A stretch of DNA of 64,000 nt, taken from positions 2,757,501-2,821,500 of the forward strand of contig NC_009615.1 of NCBI RefSeq assembly GCF_000012845.1, in the 5' to 3' direction. The notes beneath the pieces are model-generated. The model saw only the letters and a program-made list of their open reading frames with translations, did not search any database and was not told the origin of the DNA. The position numbers and the translations under genes were made by a program. Below are positions 1-7,333 of the stretch, piece after piece (the stretch's first letter is position 1; the number at the start of each line of letters is the position of its first letter). The stretch is from Parabacteroides distasonis ATCC 8503 (lineage in GTDB: Bacteria; Bacteroidota; Bacteroidia; Bacteroidales; Tannerellaceae).

Positions 1-229
1 CGTTCACGTAACGCATAAGCCGTTGCATATTCCGGTTATCGGATTTAGGATTCGCTATAACCATAAATAACTGCCCGATCCGTTCATCATAACTCATAGC
101 GTCAAACACGGAATCAACCCAATGATTCATCTTTTCCTGATCCACCGCACGATAAAGGTTCGGGACTGTTTGCGCCCCACTCGATAAAAGGGAAATACAA
201 CACAAAAGCAAGATACCAATCTGTCTCAT
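1..229 (-). CDS. Glycoside hydrolase family 3 protein, N-terminal part (cut by window edge)
   Basis: Only the first 76 codons lie in the window; the gene runs off the left edge. The protein starts with a signal peptide (hydrophobic residues 4-17, then a small-residue cleavage region near SSGAQ), so the enzyme is exported. The stretch DAMSYDERIGQLFMV is typical of the start of the family 3 catalytic barrel in Bacteroidota beta-glucosidase/beta-N-acetylhexosaminidase proteins. It is divergent from the TonB receptor gene. Substrate and total length cannot be judged from this fragment. Start chosen because ATG at 229 directly precedes the signal peptide. Confidence 0.7.
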   Translation of the reverse strand, partial: MRQIGILLLCCISLLSSGAQTVPNLYRAVDQEKMNHWVDSVFDAMSYDERIGQLFMVIANPKSDNRNMQRLMRYVN

Positions 230-253
230 CACAACATTATCATTATTACTCTC

Positions 254-261
254 CAAAAATA
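254..261 (-). promoter_or_regulatory. -7 box for the GH3 gene
   Basis: Read on the minus strand this is TATTTTTG, a full match to the Bacteroidota -7 consensus TAnnTTTG, 25 bp upstream of the GH3 start codon. No convincing -33 element was seen. Confidence 0.4.
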
Positions 262-343
262 AGAAAATATCGCAATAGTAACGTGAATTGTGATAGGGGT
301 TTTTACTATCTTTCCTGTCTCGTAATAAAAAAGGAAGTACTTC

Positions 344-2980
344 ATGAAGCTAATACTACTCATAATCTTGATTATCTTCGGCTTTCAATCAAGCGCTTGG
401 GGACAGGCGCCGACTCTCAGTATCGAGGCTAAACAAGAACCGATCCAAGAAATCATGAAAAAAATAGAGCATCAAACAGGCATGACATTCTCCTACGATC
501 CTTCTATTCTCAAAGGTATTTCCCGGATTACATTCAAATCTGATAACCAATCCATATCGGAATGCCTTACCCGGCTATTCCAAAAGCTCCCTCTGTCTTA
601 TCAGATAAACGGTACCCACATCATCTTGAAGAAACTCCCCCGCTCAGTAACCATCAGCGGATTCGTACGGGATAAAGCGACTACAGAATATCTAATCGGG
701 GCCTCCGTTTATGACTCTCGCACACAAAGGGGCACAGCTACCAATAACCACGGTTTCTTCAGTCTAACCTTACCGGTCGGGGTAGTCCGTCTGGAGACTT
801 CCTACATCGGATACGGACGTTTCTCACATACATTCCAACCGCTCGAACGGGATACCGTGATGGAAATTCTGCTGGAAAGCGGTGAGGCATTGGCCGAAGT
901 TGTCGTTACCGGTAGTAATGACACACAAAACCCGATACAAGCCCCTCAGATGGGAACGATTAAAATAACCCGGAAGATGATCAAGACCATCCCGACCTTA
1001 TTCGGTGAGGCTGATGTGATCAAAGCCCTGCAAACCCAACCCGGCGTATCAGCCGGAACGGAAGGATTAGCCGGGATGTATGTCCGTGGGGGGAATGGAG
1101 ACGAGAACCTGTATATGATAGACGGAATCCAACTGTATCAGGTCAATCATCTCGGAGGACTTTTCTCCGCTTTCAACGCCGAGGCTTTGAAAGATGTGGA
1201 TTTTTATAAATCCGCTTTCCCCGCCCGCTATGGGGGAAGGCTTTCCAGCGTAGTGGATGTGCATACTAAAGATGGCAATATGAAAGAGTACCATGGTAGC
1301 GCTATGCTAGGATTGACCTCCGGTAACTTAAATTTCGAAGGGCCGATCATTAAAGACCGGACTTCGTTCAACGCCTCCTTCCGTCGCTCTTGGCTGGATG
1401 CCTTATCCGCACCGGGTTTGGCGATCTACAATAAAATTCAGAAAAAGAAGGGGGAGAAATTCAGCGCACGCTATGCTTTTACCGATCTGAACCTAAAAGT
1501 GAACCACCATATCAATGACCGGAGCCAAGCTTACGTTAATTTCTATTTCGGACAGGATTTCCTAAAAGGAGGAAGTTCTGAGTTCTCCGTAGGTGATAAT
1601 ATAACCCCTTTCGAGAACAAGGACTTTGGAAAGATGCGCTGGGGTAACATCGCATTGTCTTCCGGCTGGTCGTATGTGTTTAACAACAAGATGTTCGGTA
1701 CCGTCACCTTGGCTTATTCCCATTATCAATCCAAACTAAAACAAGAGACTTCACAATACTACGGAACCGAGGGTGACAAAGATTATTCTTCACGGTTTAT
1801 CGAGACCTCAACCCGAAACGGTATCAATGATTTCGGAGTCCATGCGAACTTCGACTATATTCCTACCTTGGCACATCATATCCGTTATGGTACCGACTAT
1901 CTTTACCATCGTTTCAGCCCGGAATATATCGAGGAAAAGACCTCCGAGAATTTGTCTCCGACCAAACGAACTACCGGAGACGAGCGCCTTTCAGCGAATG
2001 AGTTGGCTGTTTTCGCCGAAGATGACTGGGCGATATCTCCCATTGTCCGGGCTAACGCCGGATTACGCCTGAACATGTACAATATACAAAAGAAGACATA
2101 TGTCTCCTTAGACCCTCGTTTATCCGTACGCTTCCTGCTCACGAGGGATCTAAGCCTTAAGGCCTCATACGCCCGGATGAATCAATACGTACATCAGATT
2201 AGCGAAAGTTATATGAGTCTCCCTACCGATATGTGGATGCCGGTCAGCAAGAAATTAAAACCATTGGTGAGTGATCAAGTATCCGTTGGCGCTTATTACA
2301 ATCTGCACAAGAACTATTCCTTCTCGGTGGAAGGTTATTACAAATGGATGAATCACTTACTGGATTATAAAGATGGTTACAACTTCTTACCCTCGTTCGT
2401 CGGTTGGGAGGAGAAACTGGCCGCCGGTAAGGGGTGGGCCTATGGAGCGGAGTTTATCGCCCGGAAAGAGACGGGGCGTATAACAGGATGGATCGGATAC
2501 GGACTAATGTGGAGCGACCGGCAGTTCGACGAGATTAATAATGGCAAACGTTTCCCCGCGAAATACGATAACCGCCATAAGCTGAATATCGTCGCAAACT
2601 GGAAGATCAACGAGAAATTGGAACTAACAGGAAGCTGGACTTTCATGACCGGAAACCGGGTTACGGTGGCATTCGAGAATTACGAGGATTTGGGCCTCAC
2701 TCCTGTCCCTCCGCTCTTACCGGAAGGAGGCTTGGACTATTTCACGGAGCGTAATAACGTACGTCTCCCCGCTTACCACCGCTTAGATCTGGGGATTAAT
2801 ATTTATCGACCTAAAAAGAACGGCCATCTCGGTATCTGGAATATCAGCGTATATAACGCTTATTGCCAGATGAACCCGATAACTATCCATAAGCGGTCTT
2901 GGATAAACTACAGCCATTATTTCGAGACGTTATCGCTCTTACCGATCATTCCGTCTATATCATATACTTATAAATTCTAA
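344..2980 (+). CDS. TonB-dependent receptor with STN domain
   Basis: An 878-residue outer-membrane receptor. Residues 1-20 form a signal peptide. About 22-95 is an STN (secretin/TonB short N-terminal) domain, normally the contact for an anti-sigma factor; about 102-185 is a carboxypeptidase-regulatory-like beta sandwich (GASV...GTATNNHGFFSL); a plug follows (VRGGNGDENLYMIDGI...NHLGGLFSAFN) and then a long barrel ending in the aromatic C-terminus YTYKF. It should import a ligand with TonB energy. The next gene, 5 bp downstream, is a DUF4249 lipoprotein, a standard partner. The STN domain suggests trans-envelope signalling, but no sigma/anti-sigma pair is adjacent. Ligand unknown; the plug is unlike that of SusC glycan transporters. 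Confidence 0.9.
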   Translation: MKLILLIILIIFGFQSSAWGQAPTLSIEAKQEPIQEIMKKIEHQTGMTFSYDPSILKGISRITFKSDNQSISECLTRLFQKLPLSYQINGTHIILKKLPRSVTISGFVRDKATTEYLIGASVYDSRTQRGTATNNHGFFSLTLPVGVVRLETSYIGYGRFSHTFQPLERDTVMEILLESGEALAEVVVTGSNDTQNPIQAPQMGTIKITRKMIKTIPTLFGEADVIKALQTQPGVSAGTEGLAGMYVRGGNGDENLYMIDGIQLYQVNHLGGLFSAFNAEALKDVDFYKSAFPARYGGRLSSVVDVHTKDGNMKEYHGSAMLGLTSGNLNFEGPIIKDRTSFNASFRRSWLDALSAPGLAIYNKIQKKKGEKFSARYAFTDLNLKVNHHINDRSQAYVNFYFGQDFLKGGSSEFSVGDNITPFENKDFGKMRWGNIALSSGWSYVFNNKMFGTVTLAYSHYQSKLKQETSQYYGTEGDKDYSSRFIETSTRNGINDFGVHANFDYIPTLAHHIRYGTDYLYHRFSPEYIEEKTSENLSPTKRTTGDERLSANELAVFAEDDWAISPIVRANAGLRLNMYNIQKKTYVSLDPRLSVRFLLTRDLSLKASYARMNQYVHQISESYMSLPTDMWMPVSKKLKPLVSDQVSVGAYYNLHKNYSFSVEGYYKWMNHLLDYKDGYNFLPSFVGWEEKLAAGKGWAYGAEFIARKETGRITGWIGYGLMWSDRQFDEINNGKRFPAKYDNRHKLNIVANWKINEKLELTGSWTFMTGNRVTVAFENYEDLGLTPVPPLLPEGGLDYFTERNNVRLPAYHRLDLGINIYRPKKNGHLGIWNISVYNAYCQMNPITIHKRSWINYSHYFETLSLLPIIPSISYTYKF

Positions 2981-2985
2981 AGAAC

Positions 2986-4002
2986 ATGAAACCTATATTC
3001 TATTTATCAATCTTATTATCCAGCCTGCTCCTAACCTCCTGCTACAGGAAGTTTGACCTAGAGGAATATCGTACTACACCGAAAATGGTGATCAACTCGG
3101 CCTTCTCGCCGGATACAGTCGTAATGGCCAGCATATCCCGCACATGGTTTCACTCAGAGAGCAAGCCGGACGTGACGATTCGAAACGCCAAGGTGGAATT
3201 ATACATAGACGGGATCTTCAAGGAGGAGATGCCTTGGAAAGAATATTCCTATTGGAAATCTTCTCGTTGGCTCGGAGAGGATCGAGGTGGATGGGTAACA
3301 GATACGCTTTATATATCGAATACGGTTCCACAGCCCGGACAAACCGTAAAGATTGTAGCTTCCACCCCGGAATATGGAACAGCCTCGGCGGAAGATAAGA
3401 TTCCTTCCAAGACCGAAATCAAAGGCCTGCGCATAATTCCCCGTAAAGAAGCTACCGGCAACGGCGGTACCCTTGTCGATGGAGATGGGAATATCTCCTA
3501 CATAGAAGAAAACGATGTGCTTATCTATCAAATCACTTTCCAAGATACCCCGGGTAAATCAAATTACTATTCTCTACAGATATGGGGAGATGACGACCAT
3601 CTTGGTGTCCTGTTGGACTTCTCTGTAGATCCCGTATTCACACAGCAACAAGGTATCTTGGATGAGGTTTTCGGCTCCTCGATGGTAAATTGGCGGGGAC
3701 GGGTATTTTCCGACGAGCTGTTCGACGGGAAGGAATACACGTTGCAAGTAAAAGAACAACTTAGGTCCGATACTAAATATTATACCAAACGCCATATTCG
3801 TTTATATTCCCTGTCCGAACCCTATTACCAATATCTGCTATCTTTACAAAACATCAAGAATGAAGGTATCATGGGCGGACTTACGAATGTAGGTCTGGCC
3901 GAGCCTGTCCGAATCTACAGCAATGTGGAAGGAGGAACGGGAATCGCTGGTGGATGTCAATGGTTTGAATCCTTGGTAGACATAAAAGATTTAATCAAAT
4001 AG
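2986..4002 (+). CDS. DUF4249 family lipoprotein
   Basis: A 338-residue predicted lipoprotein. The signal peptide ends in a lipobox with the acylated cysteine at position 19 (LLLTSC). The body resembles DUF4249: N-terminal LEEYRTTPKMVINSAF, a beta-rich middle, and the C-terminal motif NVEGGTGIAGG. It starts 5 bp after the receptor stop codon, so the two are almost certainly co-transcribed. By analogy with other receptor/lipoprotein pairs it may be a surface or periplasmic accessory of the receptor, but the biochemical function of DUF4249 is not known to me. The next gene, rplS, has its own promoter. Confidence 0.8.
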   Translation: MKPIFYLSILLSSLLLTSCYRKFDLEEYRTTPKMVINSAFSPDTVVMASISRTWFHSESKPDVTIRNAKVELYIDGIFKEEMPWKEYSYWKSSRWLGEDRGGWVTDTLYISNTVPQPGQTVKIVASTPEYGTASAEDKIPSKTEIKGLRIIPRKEATGNGGTLVDGDGNISYIEENDVLIYQITFQDTPGKSNYYSLQIWGDDDHLGVLLDFSVDPVFTQQQGILDEVFGSSMVNWRGRVFSDELFDGKEYTLQVKEQLRSDTKYYTKRHIRLYSLSEPYYQYLLSLQNIKNEGIMGGLTNVGLAEPVRIYSNVEGGTGIAGGCQWFESLVDIKDLIK

Positions 4003-4023
4003 CGAGCAAAAAAGCATCTATCT

Positions 4024-4055
4024 ATTGCGAATCAAATATTTATTTCGTTACTTTG
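4024..4055 (+). promoter_or_regulatory. Promoter and leader of rplS
   Basis: TTG at 4025-4027, a spacer of about 20 bp and TTACTTTG at 4048-4055 fit the Bacteroidota -33/-7 pattern with one mismatch. The transcript would start near 4062, giving a leader of about 78 nt. That leader holds a small hairpin with arms CGGG (4079-4082) and CCCG (4091-4094), a possible ribosomal-protein leader element. Confidence 0.5.
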
Positions 4056-4139
4056 CACCCGCTTTACGTAATCTCTGTCGGGAAATGTAGCCCGTTAAAT
4101 TGCGTTTCATTATAAATTACAATTAAAAAGCTATAAACA

Positions 4140-4487
4140 ATGGATTTAATTAAGATTGCAGAAGAAGCGTTCGCTACGAAGAAGGAACTTCCTTCATTCA
4201 AGAGTGGTGATACGATCACGGTAGCTTACCGTATCAAAGAGGGTAACAAAGAGCGTATCCAGCAGTATCGCGGTGTTGTTATCCGTATCTCCGGTCACGG
4301 CGACAAAAAACGTTTCACAGTTCGTAAGATGTCTGAGAACGTAGGTGTAGAGAGAATTTTCCCGATCGAATCTCCGTTTATCGAAAGCATCACGGTTAAC
4401 AAAGTCGGTAAAGTACGTCGTGCTAAATTGTACTACTTGCGTGCCCTTACCGGTAAGAAAGCAAGAATCAAAGAAAAGAGAGTCTAA
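4140..4487 (+). CDS. rplS: 50S ribosomal protein L19
   Basis: A 115-residue protein, the normal length for L19, which sits at the 30S-50S interface of the ribosome. Family hallmarks are the SH3-like fold region GDTITVAYRIKEGNKERIQ, the sequence YRGVVIRISGHG, and the C-terminal AKLYYLRALTGKKARIKEK. It is monocistronic here, with its own promoter and a strong terminator directly after the stop. It lies apart from the main ribosomal cluster, as is usual for rplS. Confidence 0.98.
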   Translation: MDLIKIAEEAFATKKELPSFKSGDTITVAYRIKEGNKERIQQYRGVVIRISGHGDKKRFTVRKMSENVGVERIFPIESPFIESITVNKVGKVRRAKLYYLRALTGKKARIKEKRV

Positions 4488-4511
4488 TCTCTCCGATTCT
4501 ATTGCCATACG

Positions 4512-4546
4512 AAAAGCCATCCAGCGGAATGCCGGATGGCTTTTTG
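4512..4546 (+). terminator. Intrinsic terminator of rplS
   Basis: Arms AAAAGCCATCC (from 4513) and GGATGGCTTTTT enclose a short loop and end in a T-run at 4540-4545, 25 bp after the rplS stop codon. Confidence 0.9.
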
Positions 4547-4557
4547 TTTATCGTTTC

Positions 4558-4649
4558 TTACAATGCCTATCGTAAGCATCTAACAATGCCCATTCAAAGG
4601 AGCTTACGATGGGCATTATAAGAACCTTAGAATGGGCATTGAAAGAAAT
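4558..4649. repeat. Four-unit 23-bp tandem array A
   Basis: Four consecutive 23-bp units begin at 4558, 4581, 4604 and 4627. Each starts T(T/A)A(C/G)(A/G)ATG and continues with CCTAT, CCCATT, GGGCATT and GGGCATT. The first two carry the word in one sense (CAATGCCYAT); the last two carry GATGGGCATT or AATGGGCATT, so units 1-2 can also pair with units 3-4. The array starts 12 bp after the rplS terminator. It is one of at least five loci with this architecture in the window. Confidence 0.85.
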
Positions 4650-4744
4650 CATATATCCAAGTCGCCCACGATTCATGAATGAATATCGCTGACAGATAAT
4701 TTGGATATGCTCTAAAACAAGGGTTCATCAAAAGTCATTTTCAC

Positions 4745-4837
4745 GAGATACCACTCCCTTCCCTATAAGAGATATACTTCAAGTTCCACAGGAGATATAC
4801 TTCATCGGTAAAGTAAGTACTACCTCTACGGAATTCC
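4745..4837. repeat. Degenerate 23/24-bp array next to array A
   Basis: GAGATATACTTCA occurs exactly at 4769-4781 and 4792-4804 (23 bp apart). A partial copy, GAGATACCACT, starts at 4745, and a weak fourth copy starts near 4815. The spacing matches array A but the word differs. Only the two middle copies are beyond doubt. Confidence 0.5.
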
Positions 4838-4926
4838 CATTTATAGATAATTTCATCCACGGATTTTATCGCATGAGCCGCTTTTTACGTACATTTGAAG
4901 CAAATTCACCTAAGCGACATGGAAAA

Positions 4927-5232
4927 ATGGATAAACAAATCGAACTATCGCAAACAGAAATAGAGCTAGCGTTCGCTTCCTTTTGTATAGAAGGAACCGC
5001 ACGCAAATTGGGGCAGCCTTATCAAGAGGTGTTCGCACGCATGAAACGGGTAGGAATGATAGAGAACTATATCCTACCCAATTATGATATATTGCATACT
5101 GAAAGCCGCGAACACGTAATCGACAATATAGATGTAACTTACTTCCGACTATTCAATATACCCGATTCATTATCTGAATTATATAACTTACGATCCACGG
5201 ATTTGTATTTGCGACCGAAATCTAAGTGGTAA
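4927..5232 (+). CDS. DUF3791 domain protein
   Basis: About 101 residues from the ATG at 4927; an in-frame ATG at 4873 would add 18 residues without similarity. The core (SFCIEGTARKLGQPYQEVF, then YILPNYDILHTESREHVIDNI) has the pattern of DUF3791, a small family often found in Firmicutes and Bacteroidota beside DUF3990 in possible toxin-antitoxin-like pairs. No DUF3990 gene is present here, so it is an orphan. Its last 94 bp overlap, antisense, the 3' end of the outer-membrane barrel gene, and the C-terminal tail after IPDSL is probably not part of the domain. Function unknown. Confidence 0.65.
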   Translation: MDKQIELSQTEIELAFASFCIEGTARKLGQPYQEVFARMKRVGMIENYILPNYDILHTESREHVIDNIDVTYFRLFNIPDSLSELYNLRSTDLYLRPKSKW

Positions 5233-7217
5233 GAGAATCCAATCTCGAAGCCCGGATAAATATCACCAAAACGCTGATCGGTCACATAGGGAGCGATCGC
5301 TGAATGGTTCTTACTCCGGTAACGGGCGGATGAGGTAAATTGGGTAGAGAAAGAAGCGCTTAACTGAACCTTCCCGATTCTATAACCGATACCCAACCTA
5401 TTAAAACGATCGGCCTCACGACTGGTCTCACCCGAAAAACTATAGCTTCTCTTATAAATCAACAGGTTAAAATTAAAGTTCTTCACATCGCTATTCAAAG
5501 AGATCACATAGAAGGGATCCGTGTATGTATGCGAATAGCTATTTCCATTCGATTGGAAATGGTTCAAGCCTCCGGAGATATTCATGCGCAGATAATCGCT
5601 GAAGGGTGAATAATTCAAATACAGTTCCGGCGTAAAACGATGGAAACTCCGTTGGTTATCGTAGGTACGGATAAAAAGTCCCCGGCTAACGTCATACAGG
5701 GTCTCTTCCATGACCATGCGGGGCTGGTATTGGTAAGAGAAAGTAAAGCCGGCCTTGACCTTTGCCGTATTCACATGAAATTCCACAGCGTTGTTATGAT
5801 ATAAGAAAGGGGATAGACCCGGATTACCTCTACGAACCTGTAAGGAATCAATCCATTGCTCCACGTTACTCAACTCAGACAAGGATGGGTTTACATTGCG
5901 CAGGGTATACCGATAACGAGCGGATAATACCTCATTGATAGTATAAGTAAGTGTTACCTGCGGGCGGAAATACCACCGATTATAAGAGCCCGAGTTTTCT
6001 TGCGATAGATAATTACGGGAGGCGCCCAAACCTACGTTATAAACCAACTTCTTCCAAGTTCCTACGTATTGCGCATACATATACGATTCAGATTCCGTCA
6101 TATGGGTCGTATAATCACCGGAACCGGAATATACGTTGTCCGTATAAGCCTGCGTATGTTTCAAACCGGCGGAAATACGACCGGTCTCTAGCTCTTTCTC
6201 GTAGATACCCTCTCCGATTACCGAATAGCGCTTTCCATCTACTTTCGTATAAATATCTGTCAAAGGAATACTTTCCAGTTCTTCCCGGTAGGTATGACGG
6301 CTATCGGTATTCGAATAAGTTCCCACGACATTGACAGCCAATGATTGTTTACGTGGTAATTTCCGGAAATAATACAAGTCGAGCGAGGGACGGGTATTCA
6401 AGGATTTATTATTATCGATAAGATCGGTCGTCATCTTGCTCTCGCTATTCCTTAAAAGGGCACTGCTATAGTTATGCGGATAGTCATAATAATAAAAATT
6501 CAGCTTAGCGTTCAAGAAATAATCATCATCCTTCGTGTAGTTATAATTCGCCGTCGTAGTCCAATACATCTCATAATCCCTCCCGGGGATTCCTTCCTGT
6601 GTTCGCTGGAAGGTACCATCTGGGGTATGAAAGATTTCCGTCCGGTCTTGCCATGCCTCTTTATACCGGTGTCCGTTCGCAAAGCTGGATAAAGAGAATT
6701 CCGAACGTCCTCGGTTATACTTACCATATATATAATCTGCCATCCAAAACGTGTTTAATTGATGGCTTAAATCCACGCCGAGATTTCCTCCGGAAGTCCG
6801 CTTGATCGTTATATAATCCAAGACGATATCGATTCCTTCCCCATATCGCAAGCCGGGGTTATCGTGATATTCCACCCGTTTGATATCCTCCGGCGAGAGG
6901 GCCGCGACTTCTAAGGAAGAAGCCAACACGCCATTTATACGCAACTGAACGTTTCCATTCGCCATAGAGATACTTTTCGTATTCGGATCTACCCATAGAC
7001 GAGGTAAAGACATCCGCCTTGTCAAATCCAAGCCATCCATCGAGCGCTGCACTTGGTCTTTAGAGGGGAATATAAGTTGACGGTCTTTCTTCCTTATAAT
7101 CGAAGAGGCTTGAATGGTAACCTCATCCAAATCGATCGTTTTCTCCTCTTGCGCGTTTACCAAAAAGGCAACGCAAATCAATCCCACAAATAATACTTGT
7201 CTTCTCATAAAATTCAA
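5139..7217 (-). CDS. Outer-membrane beta-barrel protein (TonB-receptor-like)
   Basis: A 692-residue protein with a signal peptide ending near VAFLVNA. After it come a short link (EEKTIDLDEVTIQAS) and a plug-like domain at about 30-135 (VQLRINGVLASSLEVAALS, IKRVEYHDNPGLRYGEGI), then a barrel as in the outer membrane beta-barrel family PF14905. It lacks STN and carboxypeptidase-like domains. An in-frame ATG at 7208 (MRRQ) may be the true start, because the -7 box at 7231-7238 places the transcript start near 7224. A TPR/HTH regulator lies directly upstream on the same strand and may control it. Substrate unknown. Confidence 0.8.
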   Translation of the reverse strand: MNFMRRQVLFVGLICVAFLVNAQEEKTIDLDEVTIQASSIIRKKDRQLIFPSKDQVQRSMDGLDLTRRMSLPRLWVDPNTKSISMANGNVQLRINGVLASSLEVAALSPEDIKRVEYHDNPGLRYGEGIDIVLDYITIKRTSGGNLGVDLSHQLNTFWMADYIYGKYNRGRSEFSLSSFANGHRYKEAWQDRTEIFHTPDGTFQRTQEGIPGRDYEMYWTTTANYNYTKDDDYFLNAKLNFYYYDYPHNYSSALLRNSESKMTTDLIDNNKSLNTRPSLDLYYFRKLPRKQSLAVNVVGTYSNTDSRHTYREELESIPLTDIYTKVDGKRYSVIGEGIYEKELETGRISAGLKHTQAYTDNVYSGSGDYTTHMTESESYMYAQYVGTWKKLVYNVGLGASRNYLSQENSGSYNRWYFRPQVTLTYTINEVLSARYRYTLRNVNPSLSELSNVEQWIDSLQVRRGNPGLSPFLYHNNAVEFHVNTAKVKAGFTFSYQYQPRMVMEETLYDVSRGLFIRTYDNQRSFHRFTPELYLNYSPFSDYLRMNISGGLNHFQSNGNSYSHTYTDPFYVISLNSDVKNFNFNLLIYKRSYSFSGETSREADRFNRLGIGYRIGKVQLSASFSTQFTSSARYRSKNHSAIAPYVTDQRFGDIYPGFEIGFSYHLDFGRKYKSVDRKLYNSDNESGILNSRK

Positions 7218-7230
7218 ATTTGATTCGAGA

Positions 7231-7238
7231 CAAATGTA
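7231..7238 (-). promoter_or_regulatory. -7 box for the outer-membrane barrel gene
   Basis: Minus-strand TACATTTG matches TAnnTTTG in full. With initiation near 7224 the leader to the ATG at 7208 is only about 16 nt. Confidence 0.5.
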
Positions 7239-7333
7239 AGGAGGGAAACAGCTAAAATCGATTTATACAGGCAAGAAACTAAAGTGCAAGGCATTATGCA
7301 TATACACTGATTTACAAAGTATTAGCGAACGAC

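Larger units (their letters stand above)
4488..4872. other. Gene-free stretch between rplS and the DUF3791 gene
   Basis: These 385 bp hold the rplS terminator (4512-4546), a clear four-unit 23-bp array (4558-4649) and a second degenerate array of similar period (4745-4837). No credible reading frame was seen. The promoter of the DUF3791 gene could not be placed. Confidence 0.6.

Noticed and set aside
4651..4872. Possible small RNA or tRNA gene in the rplS-DUF3791 gap
   Set aside because: No cloverleaf, promoter-terminator pair or conserved RNA pattern was found; the repeats explain the visible structure.
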